A stretch of 64,000 nucleotides of DNA from Phaseolus vulgaris (GCF_000499845.2 NC_023749.2:8352013-8416012); one strand, 5' to 3'. Shown: positions 11,140 to 23,270, counted from the first letter of the stretch. Notes: generated from the letters alone by a model not told the origin. Numbers and translations are program-made.

Positions 11140-11652
11140 CACCGATTCCACCTCTCCACACAACTCATAGCAGCACCATCACACGGAGCACGTCACCTGC
11201 TACTATAGTCACCTGTCAATTCAATCTGCGTGGAACACATGCCTGCAATACACAATAGTCTTCACCGCCTCTCCCTCTCCCACCTCCTCCAGACATATAG
11301 CGCACTCCCCTTGCCTTGTCGTTTCTGCCACCATGGCCAGAGACTTCGACTCCACGGAATCCGGCGACACTTGCACGCGGACGACACAGGTCTCGAAGTC
11401 TGACGAGGAGGAGTGCTTTTGGAAGTATAGAAACATGAATCCGATGAAGAAGAAGGCGGTGAAAATGATAAGGAAGACTAGGAAACACTCGAAGTGAACA
11501 ACGGACGAATGGCAACTTCCAGAAGACTTCTTAAAGACACTTGCGGCGAGGAAGCGTTTGTGACATGATTAGCGCGAGGGAGATGAGGCATGAACGTAGA
11601 CATTGGAACGTTCTCGTTTAAGAGCAGTAATCTACGGTAAGAGAAATCCAAT
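11140..11652 (-). pseudogene. Decayed RING-H2 copy 8
   Basis: Start codon lost (TTG), membrane-segment frameshift as in copies 7-11, and a TGA at the sixth zinc position (FHAD stop, 11221). The 11221-11436 frame still reads CAICLEEVGEGEAVK. Array type A; closest to copy 10. Confidence 0.75.
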
Positions 11653-12064
11653 TTTGTTAACTATGAGGGTTGTTAGAAGGCTTTATTAAAAGAATTAAAG
11701 TTTTGATTTGCATTTATTTTTTCTATATATGTATGTAAATGCATAACAATATCTTTATCAAAGTTTTTCCTTCTCCGACTGGTGTCTAGATCCCATGGTT
11801 TGTATGTATTTGGTTAAACATAAGTGATTTATTTAGGTTGGTTAGACTGTATTTGTTCTACTACGAAGTTAGCGGTAAACTTCAGAACGTAAGGTTGTTC
11901 GTTCTGTGCGATTTTGTACATAGGTTGGATCACCCTAAAGTGATTTGAATTTCATTATTTTTTATTGTTAATTAAAAAAACTAACTACTTTAAATTATTA
12001 ATATAAAATATATTTTTAATACATTAAATTCAAGTTTTCATATTCTCCTTCCCCTTCTTTCAAT

Positions 12065-12574
12065 GTCACCGATTCCACCTCTTCAAACAACTTGTAGCAA
12101 CACCGTCACACGTGGCACGTCACCTGCTTCTCTAGCCACCTGTCAATGCAATCCGCGTGGAACATGTGCCTGCACTACACAATAGTCTTCACCGCCTATT
12201 CCTCTCCCACCTCCTCCAAACATATAGCGCACTCCCCTTGCCTCGCCGTCTCTGTAACCACCGCCAGAGACTTCCACGCCACGGAATCCAACGACACTCG
12301 TTTGCGGATGGCACGTTACTCGAAGTTCGACGAGGAGGAATGCTTTTGGAAGTGGAGAAACAAGAATCCGATGAAGAAGAAGACGATGAAGAGGATGAGG
12401 AAGACTAGGAAACACTCGAAGTGAACATCAGACGAATGGACACTTCCAGAAGACTTCTTAAGGACATTTACAACAAGGAAGCGTTTATGGCATTATTAGC
12501 GTGAGGGAGAGGAGGCATGGACGTGGAAATTGGAACGTCCTCGTTTAAGAGCAATAATCTATGGTAAGAGAAAT
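12065..12574 (-). pseudogene. Decayed RING-H2 copy 9
   Basis: Start codon lost, shared membrane-segment frameshift, nonsense codon at the eighth zinc position. Array type B; closest to copy 7, 1.85 kb away. Confidence 0.75.
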
Positions 12575-12979
12575 CCAAATTTTTTTAACTACGAGGGTTG
12601 TTAGAATGCTTGATTAAAACTAATTAGTTTTGATTTGCATATATTTTTCTTATATATGTATGTAAATGTAAAAGAATATATTATAAAAAAATTTCCTTCT
12701 TTGACTGGTGTCTAGTTCCCCTGGTTTGTATGTATTCGATTAAACATAAGTGATTTATTTAGGTTGGTCAGACTGAATTTGTTCTAGTAGAAAGTTAGCG
12801 GTAAACTTCTGGATGTAAGGATTGTTCGTTCTGTGCGATTTTGTACATAGGTTGGATCATAAAGTGGTTCTTATTTCTTTATTTTTATTGTTGATTAGAA
12901 AAACTAACTACTTTAAATGATTAAAATAAATTTTTTAATACATTTAATTCAATTTTTCATATTCTCCTTCTCCTTTCTT

Positions 12980-13497
12980 GAATGTCACCGTTTCCACCTC
13001 TCCACACAACTCATAGCATCACCGTCACACGAAGCATGTCACCTGCTACTATAGTCACCTGTCAATTCAATCCGCGTGGAACACGTGCCTGCAATACATA
13101 ATAGTCTTCACCGCCTCTCCCTCTCCCACCTCTTCCAGACATATAGCGCATTCCCCTTGCCTTGTCGTTTCCGCCACCATTGCCAAAGACTTCGACTCCA
13201 CGGAATTTGGCGACACTCGCACGCGGATGGCACAGGTCTTGAAGTCTGACGAGGAGGAGTGCTTTTGGAAGTAGAGAAACACGAATCCGATGAAGAAGAA
13301 GGCGATGAAGAGGATAAGGAAGACTGGGAAACACTTAAAGTGAACAACGGACGAATGGCAACTTCCAGAAGACTTCTTAAAGACACTTGCGGCGAGGAAG
13401 CGTTTGTGGCATGATTAGCGTGAGGGAGATGAGGCATGGACGTGGACATTGGATTGTTCTCGTTTAAGAGCAGTAATCTACGGTAAGAGAAATCCAA
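12980..13497 (-). pseudogene. Decayed RING-H2 copy 10
   Basis: Start codon lost (TTG), shared membrane-segment frameshift, and a TGA at the sixth zinc position as in copy 8. Array type A. Confidence 0.75.
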
Positions 13498-13904
13498 TTT
13501 TTTTAACTATGAGAATTGTTAGAAGGCTTGATTAAAAGAATTAAAATTTTGATTTGCATTTATTTTTTCTATATATGTATGTAAATGCATAACAATATCT
13601 TTATCAAAGTTTTTCCTTCTCCGACTGGTGCCTAGATCCCCTGGTTTGTATGTATTTGGTTAAACATAAGTGATTTATTTAGGTTGGTTAGACTGTATTT
13701 GTTTCAATAGGAAGTTAGCAGTAAACTTTTGGACGGAAGGTTGTTCGTTCTGTGCTATTTTGTACATAGGTTGGATCACCCTAAAGTAGTTCTAATTTCT
13801 TTATTTTTTATTGTTAATTAAAAAACTAACTACTTTGAATGATTAATATAAAATATATTTTTAATACATTAAATTCAAGTTTTCATATTCTCCTTCCCCT
13901 TCTT

Positions 13905-14395
13905 TCAATGTCACTTATTCCACCTCTACACACAACTTATAGCAGCACACGGGGCACGTCACCTACTTCTCCAATCACTTGTCAGCCTGCAATACAAAAT
14001 AGTCTTCATCGCACTCCCCTTGCCTCGCTATCTCTACAATCACTGCTAGAGACTTCGACGCTACGGAATCCAACTTCGACGCTACGGAATCCAACGACAC
14101 TCGTTTGCAGATGGCACAAGACTCAAGATTCGACGAGGATGAGTGTTTTTAGAAGTAGAGAAACACGTATCTGATGAAGAAGAAGATGAAGACTAGGAAA
14201 CACTCGAAGTGAAAATCGGACAAATGGACACTTTCAGAAGACTTCTTAAGACACTTACAACGAGAAGACTTCTTAAGACACTTACAACGAGAAAGTGTTT
14301 GTGGCATGATTAGGGAAGGCGTGACGTGGACATTGGAACGTACTTAAACGTCCTCGTTTAAGAGGAATAATCTATGGTAAGAGAAATTCATTTTT
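13905..14395 (-). pseudogene. Decayed RING-H2 copy 11, most degraded
   Basis: Type B by sequence, but with an ATG still in place. It carries the shared membrane-segment frameshift, large deletions in the RING region, and two internal short tandem duplications: ACTTCGACGCTACGGAATCC twice near 14050-14095, and a 27-bp unit around GAAGACTTCTTAAGACAC twice near 14235-14290. Confidence 0.72.
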
Positions 14396-14580
14396 TTTAT
14401 TTTTAAGTATGAAGGTTGATAGAAAACTTAATTAAAAATAATTAATTTTTATTTGTATGTATTATTTCTATATATGTAAATGTATAAAAATATATTATAA
14501 AAATTTATCCTTCTCTTAGACATAAAGTGTTTTATTTAGGTATTTGTTATAATAAAAAGTTAAGCGGTAAACTTCTCAAA

Positions 14581-15020
14581 GTAGGTTCGTTTATTAATTA
14601 AAAAAAAAGCTAAAGTTCCCACCCTTGTCCTCATAAACAACATGGGACAAAACATATGTACTTACAATTTCTTTCGTTGTCTTTCTTAAATATCAAGTTA
14701 TTTAAAAGGTGTTACAATACAATAATATCCTCCACGGAGTTAAACTTGTGAAATATGAAATTGGAAAGCTACTAATTTCGTTACAGATAAACAAGTTCAC
14801 AAATAACAGTCAGTGATCTACATTTCTTACCCTACGAGAAGCAAGCAACCATTCCATTTTTTGTTGCATCTCTAGTTAACAACACAATACTGCATACCTA
14901 GTCACTTAAGCTGATAAAAAAAGAAAAACCTAATTTAGTCATCTTATAACTAAATCAACTACATATTTATATATTAAACATAGAAACATTTTCTAGACTA
15001 GAGAATTTGATGATCATTCA
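14581..15020. other. Intergenic DNA downstream of the H2B gene
   Basis: No gene, RNA or clear repeat recognised. AT-rich; it contains the 3' flank of the minus-strand H2B-type gene. Confidence 0.6.
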
Positions 15021-15704
15021 TCAGGCATCATAGGAGGTGAAGTTATTCACAGCTTTGACACCTTCAGCAATGGCATGCTTCCCAAGCTCTCCTGGCAAAA
15101 CCAGCTTCACTGCTCCTTGAATCTCCCTTGAAGACAATGTCATGTGTCCAGTGTAGTCCTTCAGCTTAGAAGCCTCACCAGCCAGCCTCTCAAACATGTC
15201 ATTCATCAAGTTGTTCAGAATAGTCATGCATTTGGAAGAGATTCCCATTTCAGGGTGCACCTGCTTCAACACCCTATACACATACCTCTGATACCCTTCT
15301 GCACTTCTCCTCCCCTTCTTTTTCCCCAACTTTTTCTCTTTACCATTAGACCCTTTTGGGAACCTGCCCTTCTTCTCCTCCTTAACTTCCTCATTCTCTC
15401 CCTTCTTCTTTTTCTCTTCATTTTGAACTCCATCATCTTGAACACTGTTCTCTTGCTCACCCTTGTTTTCATTAGTCATGGCAGAGGTAGAGGAATCCTT
15501 TTGGGCTTGAGGATTCCCTTCTTGAATGGGAATGACCATCACATGCTTTTCTTCACCTACTGCTTCTTCTGTTTGAATATTGTCTTTGTTTCCCCGGGTT
15601 TGTCTTTTCCTGCTGCTGCTGCTTACAACAGATACTTGCACACTTGATTCCACAACTTTCTTGGTGGATCTCACCACCAACTTCTGAGCACGTTTTGGAG
15701 CCAT
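15021..15704 (-). CDS. Histone H2B variant with long charged N-terminal tail (H2B.S / H2B.8 class)
   Basis: Intronless, 227 aa, ATG at 15704 (MAPKRAQK). The H2B fold occupies about residues 138-227 with typical blocks ([35 protein letters not shown]). The tail of about 135 residues is about 80 longer than in canonical plant H2B and is rich in Lys/Glu/Ser ([18 protein letters not shown]), so it is probably disordered. The C terminus reads [11 protein letters not shown]. Canonical plant H2B has AVTKF, whose Lys is monoubiquitinated; here that position (221) is Asn. From knowledge of the family, Arabidopsis H2B.8 (HTB8), reported in sperm and seed and linked to chromatin compaction through its disordered tail, shares the long tail and the missing Lys. 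Assignment to that class is inference, but well supported by both traits together. Confidence 0.85.
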   Translation of the reverse strand: MAPKRAQKLVVRSTKKVVESSVQVSVVSSSSRKRQTRGNKDNIQTEEAVGEEKHVMVIPIQEGNPQAQKDSSTSAMTNENKGEQENSVQDDGVQNEEKKKKGENEEVKEEKKGRFPKGSNGKEKKLGKKKGRRSAEGYQRYVYRVLKQVHPEMGISSKCMTILNNLMNDMFERLAGEASKLKDYTGHMTLSSREIQGAVKLVLPGELGKHAIAEGVKAVNNFTSYDA

Positions 15705-15939
15705 TAACTATTTCTTCCTTTACTCCTGAACCTTTTTTAGAATCGAGAAGAGTAAGTTACTTATGGATGAGTATACTAATAGAAGAATTAGCCAAACCTG
15801 AAGGGGGGTTCAAGAGCTTGACGTGTGTACACCAAGTGTCATATGCGTAGGAACCAAGTAAATACGTGGGTTTAAAAGTGAATGGCTAGTTCAGAAGAGT
15901 TCAGAGGATGTGTCCCACTCTGATTTTCTGTCCCTTCAA

Positions 15940-15948
15940 ATTTATAGT
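15940..15948 (-). promoter_or_regulatory. Possible TATA box of the H2B-variant gene
   Basis: CTATAAATT on the minus strand, about 235 nt upstream of the ATG. Acceptable only if the 5' leader is about 200 nt, so confidence is low. Confidence 0.3.
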
Positions 15949-15949
15949 A

Positions 15950-17654
15950 CTATAATATCAACAAAAATATATAAAGTAACACACATGAACAGTGTAATAA
16001 TTATCTATCAAGCTTTTAAACCAGAAGGCTTTCTTGAATAATAATATATTTATCAATATCTGCAATTTGTGTTTCATACCCTAGACTATAAATTAGTTAT
16101 ACACTAACATCTAAAAAGAATTAGAGCATCACCACAAATACCCAAATGAGAACTCAAACATGTCAATGACAAAAAGTTATATAATTTATTTTTTATATAT
16201 ATATTATTGGCAACGCAAATGGCAAAAGTAAATAGGGTGTTTAAAACTATAAAAATGTTCAAAATCAAATGGAGTCAGATTGAGATGGTTTGAAACTGAG
16301 TACCCGTTATCACCAACTCCTCATTCTTTCTTGAAAAGTTATGTTGATAACTTTATGTTAATAATATAATAAAATATATTAATAACTTAATTTAAAAATA
16401 TAAAAAATTAGGTTAGATTTTTTCATATGCATTTTGCTTTTTTATTATTTCAGTCGTTGGGTAGATCAAGCTGATCCTCTGTTTTGTGCCCAATTTCCAC
16501 ATCAAACTTATCGGCAAATTTTCTCACCACCCTACTTTCTCCTTCATATTTTTCTTTAATTTCAATCATATCATTATGAGTATTATTGTTGGGATTTTCT
16601 GTTATTTTTTTACATCAGATTGTGAAATCTATAACAAATTACATAATCGAAAAGTTATTATTGAATTTAAAAATATATTTTGGATTATGTATTGAGAAGT
16701 AAATAAAATTTAGATTGTAAAATCTAGAAAGTATTTTTAGATCCAAAAATATTTTTTTAATTTTTCAATTTAAGAAGTGTAAATAGAAAAAGTAATATTT
16801 TTCAGATTGTAGAATCTATAAGTTATTTTTAGAAACACCTTTCCATTTTACGAGAGGTTTAAATAGAAAAAATAATGGATTATAAAATTTAAAATATATT
16901 TTTTAAAAACAAAATAATTTTTCTACCAAACCTATGGGGTGTCCGAAGAAGTTATGAAGGTGCAGGAAGAAACAACCAACTTATCGGGCTGTGAAAAGAA
17001 AAAAGATTTTGGAAATGAGTAACCCATAATAGCAGGCCAGTTAAAAATGGCAGAAGGGTAGAGTTGAGATATTGCTTTTACCACCTAAATACTTTCTTCT
17101 TATATTTTTTTTTTAAATATTGAAAATGTTTAAATTATCTATAAGTTATAAATATTATAAGTTACATAAAATTTATTTTAAACTCTGCAATTCAAAACTT
17201 AAAATATATTTTAAATTATTCGAAATACATTTTAATTATGTAATCCAAAAATACATTCTATTAGATTACGTAATTTAAAAATTTAAAAATATATTATAAA
17301 TTATGAAATTTATAATAAATTTTCAGATTAGTCAGACAATATATCCTAGATATAATATATAAATCAAAAAATGTATTTAATCTAAAATATATTTTCAAAT
17401 TACATAATAATATTTTAAACATTATCAACATCCTCTGAAGGTGCATGAAAGAAAATATGGGGTGAAAAGAGCATTTGGCGCAGTGTTGAATTATAAAGGT
17501 CCATTATGAAGGAAACACATGTATGGTTATAAATTAATGAGGTACAATTTTTCTTCTCGTGGTGCATTTCTTAATTCTTATTTCAAGTTGTAAAGTTTTC
17601 TTTGTTGTTGTAAGTAACATGGAGCAAAAAGCCAAACATTCGAAATTCATCTTT
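15950..17654. other. AT-rich intergenic DNA with degenerate short repeats
   Basis: No gene seen. Between 16610 and 17420 a loose motif of the type AGATTGTAAAATCTA plus TTTTAGA recurs with heavy divergence, suggesting decayed local repeats or an old palindromic element. Confidence 0.5.
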
Positions 17655-17965
17655 TCAATAAATTACTAGAAAATTATTAAATAAAAAACAATTTTAAAGA
17701 TTAAAAATAATTAGTTGTTATATTGATTAAATTAGATAATATTTTAGAAAAAAAAAATTAAATTAATTTTTATTATTAATAAGTAGTTTTTAAATTGATA
17801 TCTAATTAGCTACTAAAGTTTTAACTACTAATTATTTAGATTTTAAATTTAGTAGTAGAAACCTTGGTAACTAATTAGATACCAATTTAAAAACTATTTA
17901 TTAATAATAGAAATTAATTTAAAAATTAATAATTTTTTTAGTTTCTAAAATATTCTTTAATTTAG
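17655..17965. mobile_element. MITE-like palindromic element, copy 1
   Basis: AT-rich sequence with an internal inverted repeat (CTAATTAGATACCAATTT on one side and its complement AAATTGATATCTAATTAG on the other, about 17795-17900). It shares this core with copies at 20900, 42757 and 55375. The left edge reads ACTAGAAAATTATTAAATA, like the CACTA-type end of copy 3; the right end is not preserved. Confidence 0.6.
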
Positions 17966-19072
17966 TTAAAGAATTTGCATATGGTATGTAAGTGAAATCT
18001 GGACATGAGACATTGCCATGGAACATACAATTGAGATGAGACTCCAAAATATGGCTATGGTTGAGTTAACTTTTTGAATACTCCATCATGATGTTATCTA
18101 TTGAAAAGAAAATGTAGAGAAGTGCTAAAACTCCAATAAAGTTGGAGATGATTATAAACAACTCAGGAGGATAATGATTAGGGACAGTTATGGATTGAAT
18201 TTTTAAAATGAACTCTATATCTAATCTAAATCCAATAAAATATATTGGATCTAAAATATAGAGTGAATTTGACGTGGGATCAACCCAACTCAGCCTCTAT
18301 CAACATGATTCGACCTGCCTCAAATCAACTCAGTTCGACCTGACCCAGCTAGATTCAAGAAATAGGTGAGATCACTTAAATTCTTGATCCTAAATTTTTA
18401 ATCTAGCAAAGTGGTTATGTGATTGATTTACTTAGAATGATTCTCAATGAGCACGGTTTCGTCCACATAAAAGAGAAGAGTAGTAATAGAGGTACCAACA
18501 TGTTTCAAAAAAAAAAAGAGTGAACAATGGTAGAGAGAATATCATTATGTTAAAGTAAGAAATGTGACAACATGACATACCATTGGCGTTCAACTTCTCA
18601 TAGCTCATAAAGAGATCTATGAAGCTTGCAAATACTGTTGTTCTTAAACAAAAGAGAACAAAAGGGAGAGAATAGAGAAAAGAAAACACAATGTAGAATA
18701 AAAACATTTAGAATATTCATATAATACATACACGGAAAAACCTCTATATAAAATAGGAAACAAGTCAAAAAAAACATAAAAAGAGCCAAAAGGACTTATA
18801 AAACTCAGAACAAAGAAAACAAATTGGTCGAAATACCAAAAAGTAAAGATACATATAATAAACAACAAAATAACCTAAAAACTTACAACATGTGAATCAA
18901 ACAGTTTATCATTAATAAGAAGGAAAAATAATATATGTAGAAGAAAAAAATAAAGAATATTCTACTTGACTTCAACTCAGGATAAATAATGTAAAGAATT
19001 ACTAGTTAACTTCTTAAAAAAAATTAGGATTGTAACTCTTTCAATCAAGTGATAAAAAATGTATCACACAAG

Positions 19073-19076
<4 letters not shown>

Positions 19077-19120
<44 letters not shown>
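19077..19120. repeat. (TA)n microsatellite
   Basis: About 22 uninterrupted AT dinucleotides. Confidence 0.95.
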
Positions 19121-19122
<2 letters not shown>

Positions 19123-19790
19123 AATTCGCCTAATTCAAATTAAATTTAAGAGAAAAATTCAAATTGAGGAATTTAGAAAGCTCCACTCTTTTGCCTAATT
19201 AACAAGGGGTGTTCCCTCATGCATACTAAATGCTGCAAGGCACCATGTTTTTATGCTTTTATTGATACCTCTCTATGATTGAGAATTCCTTTACTTCACC
19301 GACTTTGATTGATTAATCAATTGAAATCTACTTTCAAACTTAAACTACAATTAATTTAAAAAATAATAATAATTAAATCTTAAAGTCTATGAGTACGTGA
19401 AATGTTAAAGAAAAAAATAAACAAATAATTAATTTATTTTTAGAATAAAATTCTTATTTTTATCATATTTCTTGTAATTTTCCTAACCTTATCCTTTTTT
19501 GCTTCTTGATGGATGTACTTACCAATTATTCATACTTCATATCTAGTTTTGAGTTTATAATTATTGATTTTATTTTTTTAAATTACTTGCATTTTAAAGG
19601 TTTTGTGGGCTTTTTTATGCTGTTTTATTAAGTTTGAACGTGCTATGTATATCTATGCGATAAGATGATGATGACCTTTGTTATATTGATTATAAAGTTT
19701 TTTTTTAAAATTTTTATTTTTTTAGTTAAAGATAAAGGTGGAAAGTAACCATTTTCACAAAATTATCTATTATAACTAAATAATGAGTTA

Positions 19791-20035
19791 GGAATGAAAA
19801 TATATTTAATAAATATTTATTTAATCTCCTAAATAAATTGTTTATCTACCGTAACAACATTAGTTGTATTAATAGAAATCAAAAGGAATGATAATATTTA
19901 ATAAATATTTATTTAATCTCCTAAATAAATTGTTTATCTAGTAACAACATTAGTTGTATCAATACAAATAATTTTTTTTTTAAATCCTAAATAAATGGTT
20001 TATTTATCTACCGTAACAACATTATAATCAAAGAT
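19791..20035. repeat. Tandem repeat, ~94-bp unit, 2.5 copies
   Basis: Units start at 19791 and 19885 with a partial third at about 19981. Each contains AATCTCCTAAATAAATTG and GTAACAACATTAGTTGTAT. Confidence 0.8.
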
Positions 20036-20899
20036 ATCGATTTTTCTGTAACGTCTTCCAAATATAACATTTTTTTTAATAATATCGTAATTTTATTTCG
20101 AGTAATGTAAAATCTATCCATATACATTTCCAAAATTGTATAAACAACATTATTTTGTTTTGAAGTAACATGGTAAATTTATTTCAACCAATGGAAAATT
20201 TATTTACATAGACATTTTTGAAATTGTATGTTTGATAATATTGACTCTTATCGACACTTAAAATTTAAATTGAATCGGATTTCAGTTCAATAATAATCTA
20301 TCATATATTTTATAGTTGACTCTCGTCAACGTGAACAAGTTACACTAAATCAAATTTTAGTTCAAAATTATCCATTATATATATTTATATAAATATAATT
20401 TTAATGTATAAATTTTCTAAAACAAAAAGTAACAAACATGTTCATCTTTTAAAACATGGGTGTGATGATAAAGGTTTAATTCTCCACTAAGTTGCCTATA
20501 TATTTTCCTATATATTATATAAGGAGAAACCATAAACCGGTGAGAAATTATTCAAATTTGTAGATAAAGGCTTAAATAATGGAATGTGTAGTCATTAAAT
20601 ACTTATATAATTGATATCTCACTTAACACCTATTAATTAAATAGGTAACATAATATAAAAACAAGTCAAGTTATTAATAGTATAAGTATTTCTTTTTATG
20701 TTACAATTCAAGCATTGTCGGTCATAAGGAATAAAATTGTTTGTTTTTGAGATAATGATTTTATAAACAATATTTAAAATGTCAGTAAGTAATTAAATTT
20801 TACACAATTTATGAAATTAAAGTGATTCAAATATTAGTAATCCTAACCAAAAGAAAACAGAAAATATCACATTTATTTTAATTCAGATAATTGGTTTCA

Positions 20900-21279
20900 C
20901 ACTACAAAACAATTATTAAATAAAAACTAATTTTAGAAATTACAAATAATTAATTACTATATTAACTAAATAAAATATTATTTTAGATACTAAAAATATT
21001 ATTGATATCTAAAGTAGTTTTTATTATTAATAAAATTTATAAAATGTAGTTTCTAAATTGATATCTAATTAATTACTAAGGTTTTAGTTATCAACTCTAG
21101 AATCTAGATTAATTGGTAATTAAAATTATGATAGATAATTAGATACCAATTTAGAAACTAGTTTATAAGTTTTATTAATATTAAAAATTACTTTAATTTT
21201 TTTTAATATTTAATTTAGTTAATATAGTAATTAATTATTTTTTATTTTTAAAATTGGTTTCTAATAATTTGGGAAAGTG
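20900..21279. mobile_element. MITE-like palindromic element, copy 2 (CACTA-type ends)
   Basis: Begins CACTACAAAACAATTATTAAAT and ends with the near-complement ...CTAATAATTTGGGAAAGTG. The two halves are inverted copies centred near 21095. It shares the inner TCTAATTAATTAC/AATTAGATACCAATTTAG core with the other copies. No matching target duplication was found. Confidence 0.65.
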
Positions 21280-21829
21280 GGAAAAAAAAAACACTATATA
21301 GTTTTGTATAGGTTCCTAAACAGTTGCAACCTTTGGTGTTGCTTTTTTTTTTTTTTTTTTTAGTTCCCTTAGTCCATGAAATTGAGCAGTTACATTCCAT
21401 ATTCTTGCATGTCTTACACTAATCATTAACAAACTAAAAATATTGGAAGAAGATAAGAGAAGAAAAAAGAAAGCAATGTTTTTGTTGAATGAAACCATTC
21501 ATGTGTAGAAGGGACATTCACACCTAGTATGTTCCATACATTTATTTAAACCTATGCAAAGCAAAGCATTATTGCAGCCAAAGCCAGCCTATCTTGAAAA
21601 GTAACACCATGATTGCTCTCTCCTTTTAGTACTTAAAAAATTAATGCTTCCCATTAAGACAGCTTTGGTTTAAGGACACTCAAACCCACATGGGGGCTGT
21701 GGGGAATGAGCTGGATAGAGAGCACAAATCCAGCTTCAAATTAGTTAATCATGGCATCATAAGAATAAAAATAAATATGTCAAAACTAAAACCTGTTATA
21801 TATTATTCTTAATTCTACTATAACTTCAA
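21280..21829. other. Intergenic DNA, 3' flank of the PLATZ gene
   Basis: No gene seen. Contains a T-rich run at about 21345-21361. Confidence 0.6.
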
Positions 21830-23102
21830 TTATGGACCTAAAGGTGCCCTATGAGGTACCCCTTTTCTTCTCCTTGAATTTGAACAAACATGTTCTAGTG
21901 ATGCCCTTAGATTTGAATTAGAAGACGTGCTTTGGTACACTTGTTTGTGCTTTCCTTCACGCAATTCTTCCTTTGATGCCAACCTTCTTCCCATTCCTTC
22001 ATGCATTCTCCCTATTTCTTCCTCTTTCTTTGTGCTCAAGACAAAGCTACCACCATTCCCATTATTCTTTGTTCCTACAAGCTATCATACAACAAATAAA
22101 TAACAGGTTTCTTAATATGAAAACCACTTCTTATACATTTCATAATTTGAAGCATATATATATAGAATGACGTGGTTCGATATGTTTTAGCAAATTAAAC
22201 AAATGAAAAGGAAGAAAAATTAAGATATATATTACCAAGAATAAGGGAAAAAGTTAATGAGAGATCACCAACCTTGCATCCCAAAGAACAGAAACGAAAA
22301 GGATCCAGGAGATTCCTTCTGCAAATTTCACAGAAATGGGAGTTGGTTTTTCCACTACCAACCACATTATTGGTTTTTGGTTGATTCTGAGGCCTCTCAT
22401 TCAGGAAAAGAACTCTAGCACTGTTGATCACATAAGTCTGAACTCCACTGACATCCAAAGCCTTCTGAATCTCTGATACCCTCACAACATTATGATACGA
22501 CGACCTCCTTATCTGCATTACACTTACAAATAAAAATATTCAATCCTTCTCATTCTGTCAATTCCATCACTACATATATGACATTAAAATAATTCTTATA
22601 ATCAATCAAACAAAATGCATGAGAAACATTTTTTCTACACATGATATTCTCTTTCAGAGATAATTTTGTTGCAGATAGTCTATAAACAGTTTTTAAACAG
22701 AAATTCAAACTGTAGTCTCCAAAACATGGTGAGGAGTAGTCCCTTCTGCAAGACTCAACCATGATGTTATGTTTGAGAAACTATACTATAATGAAGAACA
22801 GAAAGTAAAATACAGTACCCACTTGAATTACTTGATGATCCTTGTGCCAAGATTGTTTGCAATAAAAACAAAAGGAGTGGTCCTTGCAATCAAGACAATA
22901 CATGTTGCATTCGTTTCTGGGTGTGTTGATGTGAGTTTTGCACATGGTGAAGAATGTGGTGGACAATAGTTGTTCCAGCCATGGTGGAGGCACCAACATC
23001 AATTCCTGGAGAAAGATAAACACAAACACTATTAAGATTAAGGATGTGAACAAAAAACACACATATATATGTATATGTATATGTATGCTTAAACGTTACC
23101 AT
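21830..23102 (-). CDS. PLATZ-family zinc-dependent transcription factor, four exons
   Basis: Spliced model on the minus strand: exon 1 is the ATG alone (23100-23102); exon 2 22823-23005; exon 3 22273-22512; exon 4 21830-22081. All introns are GT-AG and all exon lengths are multiples of three, giving 225 aa starting [20 protein letters not shown] features: [36 protein letters not shown] (zinc ligands), then [39 protein letters not shown], and C-x2-C...FCSLGCK. The C-terminal exon is basic and Ser-rich with no known domain. Known of the family: PLATZ proteins bind A/T-rich DNA and usually repress transcription. Exon 4 could instead begin 6 nt later (AG-GAACAAAG); I chose LVGTKNN because family members continue GCK(V/L)VGT. 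Low-complexity frames overlapping exon 2 are shadows. Confidence 0.9.
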
Positions 23103-23260
23103 TGTGAAGGTTGAGTGTTATAATGTGTCAGTAAGTAGGGTTGGAGATTATCGTAGCAGGAAGTGAGGAACACAGAGAGAGGAGAAAAGGAAGTTGAAAG
23201 GGTAACATAAGATTTGTCAACAAAACAATGAATGAAGTAAATGACAAAGCAAGTGTGTTG

Positions 23261-23270
23261 TATTATATAA
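23261..23270 (-). promoter_or_regulatory. Probable TATA box of the PLATZ gene
   Basis: TTATATAATA on the minus strand about 160 nt upstream of the ATG, leaving a 5' leader of roughly 125 nt. Confidence 0.5.

Larger units (their letters stand above)
5668..14580 (-). repeat. Tandem array of ten decayed RING-H2 gene copies
   Basis: Ten units, all minus strand. From copy 3 to copy 11 the 5' ends of the coding parts fall near 7133, 8033, 8849, 9778, 10727, 11652, 12574, 13497 and 14392, a period of about 0.82-0.95 kb. Spacers share a conserved ~400-bp sequence (for example GTTCGTTCTGTGCGATTTTG and CATAAGTGATTTATTTAGG) that is absent upstream of the intact gene at 1472-2047. The last spacer fades out by about 14580. 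Confidence 0.9.
17966..20899. other. AT-rich intergenic DNA
   Basis: No gene recognised. It holds a (TA)n microsatellite and a ~94-bp tandem repeat, listed separately, and otherwise low-complexity sequence. Short frames at 18444-18868 have no recognisable domain. Confidence 0.55.

Noticed and set aside
10296..12424. Conserved plus-strand frames (92 aa) in RING copies 7 and 9
   Set aside because: They are antisense to the RING pseudogene sequence and are conserved only because the DNA repeat is conserved; no domain and no independent constraint visible.
18444..18868. Overlapping hydrophobic minus-strand frames
   Set aside because: Composition-driven Phe/Leu-rich frames in AT-rich DNA with no domain or conserved start.
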